Origin: Loxodes magnus
Taxonomy: Eukaryota; Ciliophora; Karyorelictea; Loxodida; Loxodidae
DNA: 64,000 bases
Assembly: GCA_946699065.1 (NCBI GenBank)
Contig: CAMPDV010000102.1
Coordinates: 1-64,000 of the forward strand
Direction: 5' to 3'
The translations under genes were made by a program, and so were the position numbers. The number at the start of each line of letters is the position of its first letter. Position 1 is the stretch's first letter. Below are positions 51,102 to 61,976 of the stretch, piece by piece. Under the pieces are notes generated by a model. It was not told where the DNA came from, made no database searches, and was given only the letters and a program-made list of their open reading frames with translations.

Positions 51102-51630
51102 TTTATTAAAATTTATTTATTTAAAAACATTTATAAAGAATATAATTTTTATAAGCTTTTCTTATGTAATATTATACTTTTTTTAATTAATTTATTATTC
51201 ATTTTTTTATCATATAATATTAGTTTCAAATTTGTTTTAATGCGAAATTTCTGAAGCAAGAGGACCAATATTTTATTAATCCCATAATTTATTTCCTATA
51301 CATTCTTTTATCTGAAAACTATTACAAAAAGATGATTATTTAAAATTATATATGTTTTTTATTATATTATTTTAATTACTTTTATACTCTCAAAGATAGT
51401 TACAATTCGTATAAGTATTTTTTCCAAATTAAAAAAATCTAATCTCAATTCTTATTTCTTTAATTTTTTGATTTCCTTAGGATAAGTTCAATTGGAATAG
51501 ACTAGTTGTCTCATTGTATTTTATTTTAATCTATCTATTATTAAAAGTTGTTTCTATTTTTTTAGCCTTTTTTTTAAATTTTTTGCTCTTATGTAATAGT
51601 CTTTTTTCACTTTATTAAGATATAAATAAA
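51102..51630. other. AT-rich spacer
   Basis: T-rich DNA between copy ii and the 108-residue family copy. No gene seen. Confidence 0.4.
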
Positions 51631-51960
51631 ATGAATATAGGCTGTGGTCAGGAAACCTATTAGGTAATCTGGTGCACTGTATACTACATTGCGAGTAATC
51701 TCGCACTAAATACCACTACAGGTAAGGATGGACAAGCTCGGAAGAGAAAAGCCCAACTAGCCTGAGGAATCTCGCTAGTAGTATGAAAGTTTGACTGACG
51801 AGCCTTCTAATTAATGACTTAAATAATTAATTCTTATTTGGACCTTATTCAAGAAGGCTGGAGCATTTGATTCCAGATTTTAGAATAATCTTTAATAAGT
51901 AGATTCCCCATTTGGTGAAGCTGACATGACTCATTGGACTACTAGTATTTTAACAAGAAG
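51631..51960 (+). pseudogene. 108-residue family, broken copy
   Basis: ATG 51631 opens MNIGCGQETYQVIW, then YIASNLALNTTTGK, clearly homologous to the intact gene at 63507-63833 (SNLALNATTGK). After the RKRK block it has a 1-nt insertion relative to that gene, so the middle (YESLTDEPS) is in another frame. A further 5-nt excess restores the frame at INSYLDL. The C-terminal part (QEGWSI) stays similar, then diverges. No clear stop. Most likely a pseudogene. Confidence 0.7.
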
Positions 51961-51999
51961 TATGAGAACATTTTTCTTAATATTAAATATTAATATTGA

Positions 52000-53210
52000 A
52001 AGAGATGCGTCCCAATGAGGTGCTATGCGTTCTATAATCATTTTTATTTATTTAAGCAATTAATCATATTTTTATTTTTTGCTCTTCAAATTTTTTAAAA
52101 TACCTTCTAATGAGTTAAAACAAAGTTGGACATCTTTCTTATCTAGTATGAATTTAGATATCATTCTATTGTTAAACTATTATATAAACCAATGACAGCT
52201 CTTTTTGGAGTATAGTTTTGTACGCTTTTTAGTTTATTCCATAGATTCGTTCTTTAATCAGCTATGAAAGGGAAAAAGTTGTAGTAAATCTTCCGAAATT
52301 TCTTTCATCCGTTATTTTCGAAATTTTTTTAATTATTTCTATCTCGGTTATAGAGTTTTATCGATGTTTGCTTGATTGTGTATTTTAGATAAGTTTAAAC
52401 AAGATATCATCAAAGAAATCACTCTTTAATTTCTAATTTTCTTCCCTTTTAGTCAGTTGAAGGTTTTAAGCAAACTGATATTTCTAAATTTTTTATGGTT
52501 TAAAGAAAATAAGTTTTTTTTTCTTATTTAGAATGATATTTTAAAATTTTTCTCGTAGTTTTCTTTAAATTAAAAAAGCAGAAATACTTAAAGAAGTTTT
52601 TCTCCATTTTTAAGATTTTTTATATTTTCCCATTTTTTTTCTTTTTTAATATTCCTTTTTATATTAGATTTTTTATAAACAAAATTAAGCCATTTTAGTT
52701 TTTTTTATTTTTTCTTGTGTTTTAGCGTTTATTTTTAATTTTGTAAAACTCAATTCTTAATAAAAAGGATATAATTTTAGCTATAACTTCAGTATTATTT
52801 CATTTATGTTTTTATTAAAAAAGTTTTTTTATTTATTTTGTAATTTTTAAATTTTGATTTTTATATTTGCATATTTTTGTAAAATTTCATTTGTAAGTTA
52901 AATTAATAATTAAGTTTATATTATGTGGTTATGCTTAACTATGATTTAGAAATTATTATTTAAATTAAATTCTTTTTTCTTCTAATTTTTTTAATTAAAA
53001 TTTAATTAATGAAGACTTATTGAATTTGAGAAATTGGATTTGATTAACTGGATATTTATAATTATAACCTTGTGACTCTTAACTCTTAAAAAAGAGTTCT
53101 TAAGCTTTTTCTTTTTCTTGTACTTTTGCTTTTTCTTTATATTCAAAGAATATTTAGTTTGTCTAAAACTTATCAAGCAAGTTGTTGCTAAGTCATGATT
53201 AAGTTTTTTT
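52000..53210. other. T-rich low-complexity spacer
   Basis: Long T-rich stretches around 52500-52900. No gene or clear repeat seen. Confidence 0.45.
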
Positions 53211-53409
53211 AAGATTACTCGATTGATTTGAATGACGCTATACAAACTGGAAATTATGAGAAAAATTTGCCAGTTTATTATGAGTAATCTAAATTATAAA
53301 AATCTTTGAAATTTTCTAGTTTATTTACTGAGCATCAGTTATAACATCATATTTTCGAAAAAGCAAACTTAGTAACTTAGAACTTTTTCAAAAATATTTT
53401 TTAGCAAAT

Positions 53410-54610
53410 CTGTCTAAAAATACACAATAATTGAGAATAAATTTAGAGTAAAATATCAAAAACAGGGATTTTGTAGCAAATTTGAGAGAAATAATATGGT
53501 GATTTGAAGCAATGTTGCAAAAACAATCTGAAAAAGTGAAAAAATAAAAGAAAAATATAAGAATTATTGAATTTATTAGCAATTTGCACAAATAAATTCA
53601 AAAATTTATAATTATTATTAGTAAAGTCCAGAAACTATTGATTTAAAGGAAAGGTTTCTTTAAAAAATTATATGAGGATAGAACTAGTTAAATAATAGTA
53701 CAGAAGGAAAAATATAAAAAAGTGAGAGTATCGTTAAATTTGTTCAACAATTTTTGGATGAATAAACATTAGAAGAAAGATTAAAAATTCCTTAAAGCAA
53801 TATAAAATTAAGCAAAAAGATCGAAGTTTAATAGCAACTTATTTAGTTTAAAGATAAAAATTTCAATTAAAATTGATAGATGTAATAATGCTATTCAAAA
53901 CACGATAATAAATGGAATCAGCAGCAGTAAGTGTAATGTCAATACTAAGCTTTATAAATTTCGAATTAAAATAAAAGAAATTATGAGGAAATAAGAATAA
54001 AAGGCGCCAAATTAACAGCATCATCTTTTTTAGACTATAGTTTGAAAAATACTCAGATTTAAGAAGCTTAAAAATGCTAGCCTCAAGAACACTAATTTTG
54101 AATATAACGTAAACTTATGAACTCCTGATATTTTTAAAGTCATTCAGATTATATACGGTCTATAGCAATCTCAAATGATAACCAGTGAATTTAGATAAGA
54201 AATAATTTAAAAATTATGAGACTTGAAGAGCAGTTAAATAAAAACACTTTTGATAGCCATATAAAATGAGTTTATTCATTAACTGTCTCAAATGGCATTA
54301 ATTGAATTGAATCAAGTAATATAGACAAAATAATAAAAGTTTAGGATTTAATAAACAGTTTATCAGAGGCAATTTAGAGGACATACTTAATGTTACCTTA
54401 TCAAATGGCAATACATTTATATATTCAGGAGGTAACGATAAAAATATTATAATATGAAAGTTTAAGAATGACAGTTATATTGTATTTAAGTTGGACACAC
54501 AGAATGAATAGGTTCAGTGAAAATAAATAAGCATAATGAGTGAAAAATATCAAATATTAATGAAAATGTTTAAAAAAATTGAAATTATAAAAGTGGAAAG
54601 CTGTAAGAAC
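53410..54610 (+). pseudogene. Degenerate WD40-repeat gene
   Basis: At 54138-54603 the plus strand reads four WD40-like blades: SHSDYIRSIAISNDNQWI; SHIKWVYSLTVSNGINWIES then DKIIKVQDL; LEDILNVTLSNGNTFIYSG then DKNIIIWKF; GHTEWIGSVKINKHNEW. They sit in at least two frames, and in blade 2 the Trp of the usual WD pair is TAG (Gln). Upstream, 53410-54130 gives charged text (NLREIIWWFEAMLQKQSEK) that could be its N-terminal part. Short introns could explain the shifts, but weak blades and the lost Trp favour decay. It is not close to the kinase-linked repeats at DNA level. Confidence 0.5.
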
Positions 54611-54619
54611 ACTAGAAGA

Positions 54620-55590
54620 ACATATAGATTGTAAGTAATGCGGCAATAAACAATTAAAAAAAAGGATATATCTAGTAGTTACATAGAAGATTTCAAAATT
54701 TGAGAATCAGAAACAGGTTAAAATAAAAATACTTTAACAATTATTGAAAAAAATTCTCAGTAGTAATAAATAATAAAATAAAAGAGTCAATTCATGAGGA
54801 TTGTGACAAAATCATGAGAAAATATCTTTATAAATTTTTAATATCATGTCCCTAAAATATTAAGTGTAGAAAGAATTATTAGTAAAAATCAAGGAATTAA
54901 GTTAAAACTATCTAACAGAGCTTATGGATTATTCATATAAAATTGCAGTTTTAGCAATATAGTGCTAAAGAGCAAGACAAAAATTTACTTGCAGTCGAAT
55001 GATTTGAAATTTAAATTTAAACACTTTTTAAATTTAAAAAAGATTAAAGCAAAAATTAAGTAGTAAAAAATTGAAAATTAAAACTAAAAATTCTAATACC
55101 AAAAGTTTAAAAAAGTTGTAAAATAGATTAAATCTTTTAAAAGGAAATTAAAAAATTGAAAGAAAAAAAAATCAAAATTTATTTAATAGAAAAGATTAAA
55201 AACTGTAAAATAATAAATAAAATGTATATTTAAATAAAAAAAATCAAGGTGAAAAATTAAATTTTAAAAATATTAGCAATTTAGAAGAAACAGTCTAAAA
55301 AATTTTAGAAAAAATAAAATAAAATAGATAATGCTAAAATAGAAAAGAACTCTATATAATTAAAACAAAGTTTTTTTCAATTTTTTAAGGGATTTTTTCC
55401 TATTTTTCAGCAAAAAAATTATATATTAAGATTTTTCAATAAAAATTAATTTTGCTTTTTTTTAATTTTGCTTAATTTTTTATGATAAATATCTTTTTTT
55501 AAAGTATATTTTTATGAAGTGTTATTTCTTTTAATTGAAATCTTAATTTTGAAGTAATAGTTGCTTAAGATTTTTTTAATTCTTGAATTA
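54620..55590. other. A-rich then T-rich spacer
   Basis: Lys/Asn-rich frames without motifs, then low-complexity T-runs to the start of copy iii. No supported gene. Confidence 0.35.
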
Positions 55591-55594
55591 AAAA

Positions 55595-56488
55595 ATGGAA
55601 GGATTCAAAAGAGGTTTCTACACCACCTCCAAAAAGTTGGAGAGGATACCTGAATCCAATGTTGGCCAATCTTCTTTTTATTAACCTTAATCTTCTTCTT
55701 AATCTTAACAACCTGGAATTCAAATAGGATATGACGAGCAGAAGAAATCCAAGAAAGTGACTCACGTAATAAGTCCTAGATCGGAGGAAAAGTCAAGAAA
55801 GCAGATGAAGTCTGCTCTTCACCAGGATATCAGAATTTAATCCTTCTGGCCAGATGAACATGGAGTAGCTCATCAAAATGGTACTGAACCTCCAGGAAGA
55901 GGTTAGGGAACTGAGGAAAGATAGTGAGAAGCTTATGGAACAACTCAGCCTAACAGGAAGGAATAGAATCCAGACTTATGCCTAAGAAAGAGAACTAAGC
56001 GCTTTCTGAAACATATCCTAAGACCAGATAAACTAATTCTAAAATTAGCTTCAGAAACAATCTGATTTTATTTACAGACTGAAAAAATTAGAAAAGTAGC
56101 TAGACGAACAAAGGGGAGATTAATGATGATTGAAGAGATCTACATGAAGACTAGGGTTAAACCACAAAAAGTAGTAAAGAATTGTTACTACTGCAATTCG
56201 ACAAAACACTTGTGAAGATGCTGGATGAAATTCCAAAATTTCAAGACGTAGTATTGGAATAAATAAAGGAGAATACAAGCAAAGCAGAGGAAGAAAAAAC
56301 AAATGAAATAGAAACAAATCAGAGAGAGATTATACCTAATTGAATTAGGTTCCATCTACAAGAGAAAATCCGATTAGAATGAAGATAGAATTGGAAATGA
56401 CATTATCAATGGGAGAAGAGAGGAAGAAAGATCTTTAAAACTTTATTTTTAACACCGGAGCAATCTGGTGTCCAGCATGAAGAGGTGA
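55595..56488 (+). pseudogene. Coiled-coil/CCHC family member (copy iii)
   Basis: ATG 55595 gives MEGFKRGFYTTSKKLERIPE, the clearest family N-terminus, followed by SPRSEEKSRKQMKSALHQ. The coiled coil MEQLIKMVLNLQEEVRELRK and the block AQERELSAFWNIS lie in the +1 frame. The knuckle returns in the first frame as CYYCNSTKHLWRC, one residue short between His and the last Cys compared with copy iv. A basic tail ends at TGA 56486-56488 inside a conserved 3' hairpin region. At least two frame breaks and the shortened knuckle mark it as probably inactive. Confidence 0.75.
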
Positions 56489-56496
56489 AAATCCTC
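56452..56496 (+). other. 3' hairpin pair of copy iii
   Basis: ACACCGGA-GCAA-TCTGGTGT forms an 8-bp stem (one G.U) with a GCAA tetraloop. It is followed by GAGG...CCTC. The same layout occurs in copy iv with a different stem sequence. Confidence 0.65.
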
Positions 56497-56684
56497 AATA
56501 ATTATTAAAGTTAATTTATCCTATTATTATTTTTTTTGTTTATTTTGGGATCTTAAATTCTCGCTATATTTTTGATTTTTGATTTAATAAAAAAAGTCAA
56601 GTACCTTAAATTTTATTTGAATTCTTTAAATTAATGATTAATTTTAAATAAATTAGATTATTTTTATTTTAGTAAGAAGAATAA

Positions 56685-57797
56685 ATGATTTAAAGGAATT
56701 AAAATCTTTATATTCTGTTTTTGAGAAAGAAGATTAGAAACTCTAAGTAATTAGAAGGAATATATTCTATTGGGAGACTAGGAATTGGCGTGATTAAATA
56801 CGAAATTTGTGCAAACTTGTTTATAAAAAAGTTTAAAACCATAACTACAATAATTAGAAATTCAGTCTAAAAAAAGGATTATCTAATAGCTAAAGATAAT
56901 TTTAAAAGTCAACAAATTAACATTAAAAAAACTAATAACTGCTTTACTTAAATAGCCTAATTATCAGATGAAAGCATTTTATCTTCAGGAGGTTTAAATT
57001 TAAGTTAAAATTGTTTTACAATTTATTCTCAACATTTAGAAGCATTACAGATGCAAATGCTTTTTGAAAGATTTGGACATAGATCTGTTTTTAACAAAAA
57101 GGATTAAATTTACATAATTTCAGGATTAAGCTTATGTGATAATTCTATCGAAGATGTTTAATAGTGTGAAACTTTCAGTATGAAATTTAATAAATTCAAA
57201 AAGATAAAGTCAATTTTGTTGCCTAGTCGCACATTTGGAAGCGATTATGTCGAATAAAAAATATGCGTATTTGGTGGATACTGCAGTAAATAAGATCAGG
57301 TCATAGATAAAATTTAGCTATATTGTAGTAATAGAAACGACTGAATTTTATGTGATGCGAAACTATAAAATGCTTCTTAAACTTCAGCCCTTTTAATTTC
57401 CTTTTTAAAATCCTTTCTTATTTATGGAAATTCCTCAGAAACAGAAACATAATTATTCGACTTTAAAACTGTATAAATTTAAGGAGAAAAATATCCTGCT
57501 CAATACAATCTATATGACTATACTTAACCAACTCAAAGTGGATTTTATGTTTTTTAATATAATTTTGAAAGTTAATTATTTAGGTATGATTTGAAAGGAA
57601 GAAAGTGGAAATTGATTTTAGAATCAAATTTTATACTTTAAACTTTAATCTACATTAAGTAATTTTTATTTAATTTCATTAGAAAAATCTTAAAATTTTA
57701 GATGATGAAAATATAAAAAAAGGAATTTTTGCTAATTATTATTTTTAATAAAAAGTATCAAATAAATATGGATGTAAAATTTTCTATAAAACTATGA
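56685..57797 (+). CDS. Kelch-repeat protein
   Basis: One frame from ATG 56685 to TGA 57795-57797 (371 codons) reads a Kelch-type beta-propeller protein, probably a protein-interaction scaffold. Visible blades include SDESILSSGGLNLSQNCFTI, FERFGHRSVF then IYIISGLSLC, SRTFGSDYV then KICVFGGYCS with LYCSNRNDWILC, LIYGNSSETETQLFDF, and SQLFRYDLKGRKWKL. These show the repeating R..H/FGS...V....I..FGG..........Y....ndW pattern. The first about 20 residues and the last about 40 are less protein-like, so the true ends may differ through a short intron. Four to five blades are recognisable. The Kelch partner is unknown. Confidence 0.75.
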
Positions 57798-57965
57798 AAA
57801 TTAATATTTTCAAATTATTTAAAAAGAGGTAAAATTAAAAAATTTTTAATTAATTATCAAAAATAGAACTAAACATTATAAAACAAATTATATAAAACAA
57901 AGCTTTTTAATATTTTTAATTACAAATGAGATAGAAGTATAAATTGAAAAATAAATAATTAAAAA

Positions 57966-58250
57966 GATGGTGGGAGCTGAGATTGATCTTCTGAATCATA
58001 CTTTCTGGCTTTATGGCTAGGAACAAGTTCCTTTCCTGTCGCCGAGAAAGTTCCTGGTCAAAGTCAACCTTTGCAAGGGAACGCCTTCCTCTTGATTATC
58101 CACTCCTGGTAGGGGCTTGAAGCCTGGCTGCACATAGCGATGGAGCTCCCTGGCAGCTGCTTTTCGAAAGCAACAGGATATCCCCGTTATCCCATGAAGG
58201 GAGTGTTGGGGTCGTTAAACTGCAAGAAGTTGCAGTCCAAAAGCTCTTTT
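57966..58250 (+). ncRNA. GC-rich island, candidate structured RNA gene
   Basis: A sharply bounded block of about 285 nt near 50% GC in DNA of about 20% GC. It contains several self-complementary pieces: CTGCAA-GAAG-TTGCAG (about 58221-58236), GCTTT-TCG-AAAGC (about 58159), and GGAGCTCC (about 58142). It ends just before a T-run, as a pol III transcript would. Size and composition fit an RNase P/MRP or SRP-class RNA, but I could not match a diagnostic core. Protein readings exist in all frames, as always with this code, and none is clearly better. Strand is inferred from the terminal T-run. Confidence 0.4.
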
Positions 58251-58294
58251 AGTTTAAAATTAATTAAATTAAATTAAATTAAAAAATAAAAAAA

Positions 58295-59180
58295 GTGTCA
58301 GGATTCAAACCAGGATTCTTCACGGTTCCTAAAAAGTAGGAGTTAACGACATCCTAGAAAGGCTAGGACCAGGAAAATGGTAACAAAAAGGTCACCCATC
58401 AGGATGAATCTCCCATCTCTGAAGAAAAGTCTAGAAAATATGCTAAGAATATTATGCGCTCGGAAGTCTCGAATCTCACCACATAATAGTAAATAAACTT
58501 TGATTAGCTGATTAAACTAGTGCTAGACTTCCAGAAAGTGGTCAAAAAGTTGAAGAAAGACAATAAGAAGTTAATGGAAAAACTTGAACATGCAGAGGAA
58601 ATGGAATCGAGACTCATAACCTAAGAAAGAGACCTTAACGCATTTAGAAATATATCAAAAGACTGGAGCAGTTAATCTCAAAACTAGCAATAGAAGCAGA
58701 AAGAACTAATCAGCAAATTAGAAAAAATAGAAGAAAATCAGTACAAATTGCAGCTTTAAATGGAATTGAAAGAATAAAGAAATTATCCAATGATAATTGA
58801 AGGTGAAAATAACTCAAGATTTAAACCTAAACGACAAACGAAAAGATGTTACTATTGTAACTCTCAAAAGCATCTGTGGAAAAGATGCTAGAAATTTCTT
58901 AATTTCAAGTAAGAATATTGAAACCATTAGAAGTAGTTGGAGAACAAAAGGAAGAAACAATAACAAATAAAGCTATCAAGAGAAAGAGAAAGATTATACT
59001 GTAACAAATTTGGGAAATTTACAAGAAAAAAAACATCTATCATCTAGGAGAAAGAAAAATTAAAGGACAACATGCATGGCAAGGAGAAGAGTTTTAGAGA
59101 TTTTCAGATTTTTATATTAAGCCTCTAGAGCAATCTAGAGGCTGGCGGGAAAGAGGTTGAAATACCTCAAAGAGCGCCAA
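58295..59180 (+). CDS. Coiled-coil/CCHC family member (copy iv), most complete
   Basis: One frame runs from GTG 58295 (SGFKPGFFTVPKKQ; the ATG of copy iii is GTG here) through SPISEEKSRKYAKNIM, the coiled coil (FDQLIKLVLDFQKVVKKLKK), TQERDLNAFRNISKDW, a long Gln/Lys coil, and a complete zinc knuckle C-x2-C-x4-H-x4-C (CYYCNSQKHLWKRC, about 58851-58892). A block NFKQEYWNHQKQLENKRKKQ and a basic tail follow. No stop is seen in this frame before the conserved 3' hairpins. Coiled coil plus CCHC knuckle is the layout of retroelement Gag-like nucleic-acid-binding proteins; no polymerase, integrase or transposase is seen next to any copy. Loss of the ATG may mean it is inactive. Confidence 0.7.
59122..59179 (+). 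other. 3' hairpin pair of copy iv
   Basis: CCTCTAGA-GCAA-TCTAGAGG is a perfect 8-bp stem with a GCAA tetraloop. Next, TGGCG (59143-59147) can pair with CGCCA (59175-59179) around the inner hairpin GAGGT-TGAAAT-ACCTC (59153-59168). It occupies the place of the hairpins at the end of copy iii. Confidence 0.65.
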
Positions 59181-59199
59181 ACATTTAATTTTGTATTTG

Positions 59200-59445
59200 T
59201 ATTAATATTTATATAATAAAAAGAAAAATTTATAATATAAAAAATATAAATATAAAAAAAGAGAAAAATAAACTGAGAAATAGAAGTTATATAATTTTTT
59301 TTAAATTTAATGAAAAAAGATAATCGAATCTAAAAATAAAAATTATTATAAATTTAAAAGGATCAAATGAAAAGCAAAAAATAAAAAAATAAAATTATCT
59401 TTTTACGAAAATAATAATTAATAAAAAAATGTTATTATAAAATTT
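59200..59445. other. A-rich spacer
   Basis: Low-complexity A-rich DNA. Nothing seen. Confidence 0.5.
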
Positions 59446-59449
59446 GTAG

Positions 59450-59725
59450 CCCTTCAATTGTTCGAATCTCTTTAAAAAGTTAATTTTTAAGTCTCTTTAA
59501 ATCCCAATATTCCCATAGTATTTTCTTTTCTATTTGTGGGCGAGGTTTCAATTCCAATTCTCCAAAGCACAGGACGCCAACAGTCGATTATATGTAGATT
59601 TCCAATCCATGATGAGGAGATTAGTCTGGTCCAACATTTAGAAAGCTTGCTTCTCAGTCAGTTCATCTTTGGGAAATTCTTCTTGTAATCTTTCGAGGGA
59701 AGATTCACCCCATTTAAATTAAATT
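59450..59725 (-). CDS. Possible small gene, unknown, start unresolved
   Basis: A minus-strand frame reads WGESSLERLQEEFPKDELTE, FQMLDQTNLLIMDWKSTYNR and LLASCALENWNWNLAHKQKR, clearly protein-like and GC-richer than the flanks. A plausible first exon, MLENTYLK, starts at ATG 59790, but I found no intron of normal length that joins them. The 3' end is also open: no in-frame TGA close below 59450. Function unknown. Confidence 0.4.
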
Positions 59726-59900
59726 TTATATAATAATAATATATTTAAATAAATTGTTTGCTTTACTTACTTTCAGATAGGTATTTTCTAACATTTTATT
59801 TATATAAATTATCACCATAACCTTTTTTATATGTAAGAGTACCATTGATGATTATCTTTAAACTTGAATTTTTTCTATTTAGAAACTTCAGCTTCAGTTA

Positions 59901-60371
59901 TCAAGAGTTTATCTTCATTCTTCTTTTCTTTGATGTTCTCTTATCTAGAGTTTTTTTAATCAACATTGTCATAAAATGTGGTAATTTATTTGCAGTATCA
60001 TTAGCTTTTGGTCTATTTTTCTTTTATTTTTTAATGAAGAAATTTTTTTTTAGTAATAAAATTGCTTTCTTAATTTATATCAATTTTTTTATCTCTTTTT
60101 TATTTTTTGATCGATTAATTAATCTTTTTCGTTTTCTATAATCATGCTTTATTCTTGATTAAATATCGATTGCGAATTTAATGTAGTTACTATTCTATTT
60201 ATTAAGTTATTTTATATTAACTACCAATGAAGTCTTATTAATTTATTATTTTGATTGTCAATATCGTTCATTGGTTCTCAGATTTTTTCTCCTTAGTTTA
60301 AACTGTTTCTTCATTCTTTATGATTATTTTTCATTGGATCTAGAAGTTGTAGAGTTTTTTATCAGCTTCAT
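59901..60371 (-). CDS. Unknown 156-residue highly basic protein
   Basis: ATG 60371 to TGA 59901-59903, 157 codons without intron. Very Lys/Arg/Asn-rich (MKLIKNSTTSRSNEK, KKQFKLRRKNLRTNERYW, YRKRKRLINRSKNKKEIKK). Composition suggests a nucleic-acid-binding or ribosome-associated protein, but no family is recognised. Two long plus-strand frames across the same DNA are Phe/Leu-rich shadows. Confidence 0.55.
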
Positions 60372-60663
60372 TCTTAGGTCCTCTTATCTTTATAAATACG
60401 ATCATAACTTTACCTCAGATAAAAACTTGATTCCTCTTGTTGATATTGTTTTTTCTACATTAATTTAGATGCTTTTCCTTAATTTACTAAGTTAGTTCTA
60501 TGAGAGATAAACATATAAATATTTTAATTTAAAAATTAAAAATCAAAATTAAAATTAAAATTTGTATTAACTTCTGCATAAAGATTAATTTTAACAATCT
60601 TCAGAAATTTTTACTTTAATTTTGAATTTAATTTTAATAGTTTTTTTAACTTATTTTTATTAA

Positions 60664-61463
60664 TCATTATTATTAAAAATGTTTTCGTCTTGGCTTAGTC
60701 TAAATATTTTTAGTTTCTGTTGATAGCAACACCTCAAGCCCTTTGTATTGCTCTTATATATTAGGTGTAATTCATATTTTAGTTAATTATCTTCATGCTT
60801 TCTCGATTTTCCTCCTTGTTAACTTCATGAATTAAATATTATTAGTAAAAAATACATCTAAGAGTTAAATATAAGCATCTCTTTCTAAATTCATTCATCC
60901 TTTTTCTTCCGTTTTTACACGTCTCGGTAATTCGATTTTCATCATTTCTAGTGCTTTTTCTTGTTTCTTTTCAATTTTTGTGTTTGCACTATTGCTTCTT
61001 CCAATAAAATAGTTTCTTTCTCTTGTTTTTCTTACAAGATTTCAATATTTCCTTCGAATTCTCAAAATTTTTCGATTTTTTTAACGAATCTGTAAAGGGA
61101 CAATCATATTTAATATGTTTCATGTAGTTCTTACTTCAATTTTAGCAACTCATTTTCCTGAGAATCCAATCATACTGTTAAATCATTTATTATTCTGATT
61201 AGATCTTTTTTGCTAAGAATTAACTGTTTTCGTTCTATTGAAACTCAGTTATTTCTCTACTCTACTTCTTATTGAACAGTCTCAAAATCTAGAAATTCTT
61301 AAATTGGAAGTTCTTAGATGATGTCAATTTTTATTTTTTATTTGCTTTTAGTCTCTCTTGAGTTTTTCTATGTTTCTCTGATTGCTTGTGAAGCGTTATC
61401 TCGTGAACCTCTTCGATTTTTTTCTTTGCTCTAATTTCTAAGAATTAAACCTTTCCGTGTCAT
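60664..61463 (-). CDS. Coiled-coil protein, 258 residues, unknown
   Basis: ATG 61463 (MTRKGLILRNQSKEKNRRGS), a 23-nt intron at 60967-60989, TGA 60664-60666; the spliced length is 259 codons. A basic N-terminus (residues 1-45) is followed by a long acidic/basic helix with coiled-coil spacing (ENELLKLKQELHETY; QEKQEKETILLEEAI, joined by splicing to KQEKALEMMKIELPRR) and a C-terminal helical part ending QTKPRRKHFQQQ. In-frame TGA encodes Trp several times. Possibly cytoskeletal or centriolar, but that is only inference from composition. Confidence 0.85.
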
Positions 61464-61976
61464 ACTTATTTTTTACATTTTCAAATCTAAATGAAATTTT
61501 ATTGATTAGTCTCTTATTCAATATTTTTAAATATTTTAACTCACATTTATAAATATGCTTTTAAATTTGTTCCTATATTTTTTTTATTTTACGAAAAAAA
61601 ATTACTTTGATAATTTTTTGCTTTATAATTACATTGACATTTTAATTATTCTAACTTATTCTTAAATTATTTTATAAATTAAGATTTTTGAATTTTTTTC
61701 TTTAAGTTTACATGTTAAATTTTTCAAGATTATTTTTATTTTTTATTTTATAAACTAAATTATTTTTGATATTCCCTTATTAAATTACTTCATGATTTAA
61801 CATATTAAAATTTTTTTTGGAAAATCTTTGTAAAGCTTAGAATTGTTATTGACTTATAAATATCTAATTTTTCTATAAGATATTATTAAAATTTTAGTTC
61901 TAAAGATAATTATATTATGTAATTATATTTCTTTAGCAAAGTGAAATGAAAAATTAAATTGCTTAAATATAAAACT

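Noticed and set aside
51640-51790. Hammerhead-like CTGACGAG core near a GAAA
   Set aside because: The helices do not form around the core, and the region is protein-coding by homology to the 108-residue gene.
59845-60468. Two Phe/Leu-rich plus-strand reading frames
   Set aside because: Shadows of the basic 156-residue minus-strand gene at 59901-60371.
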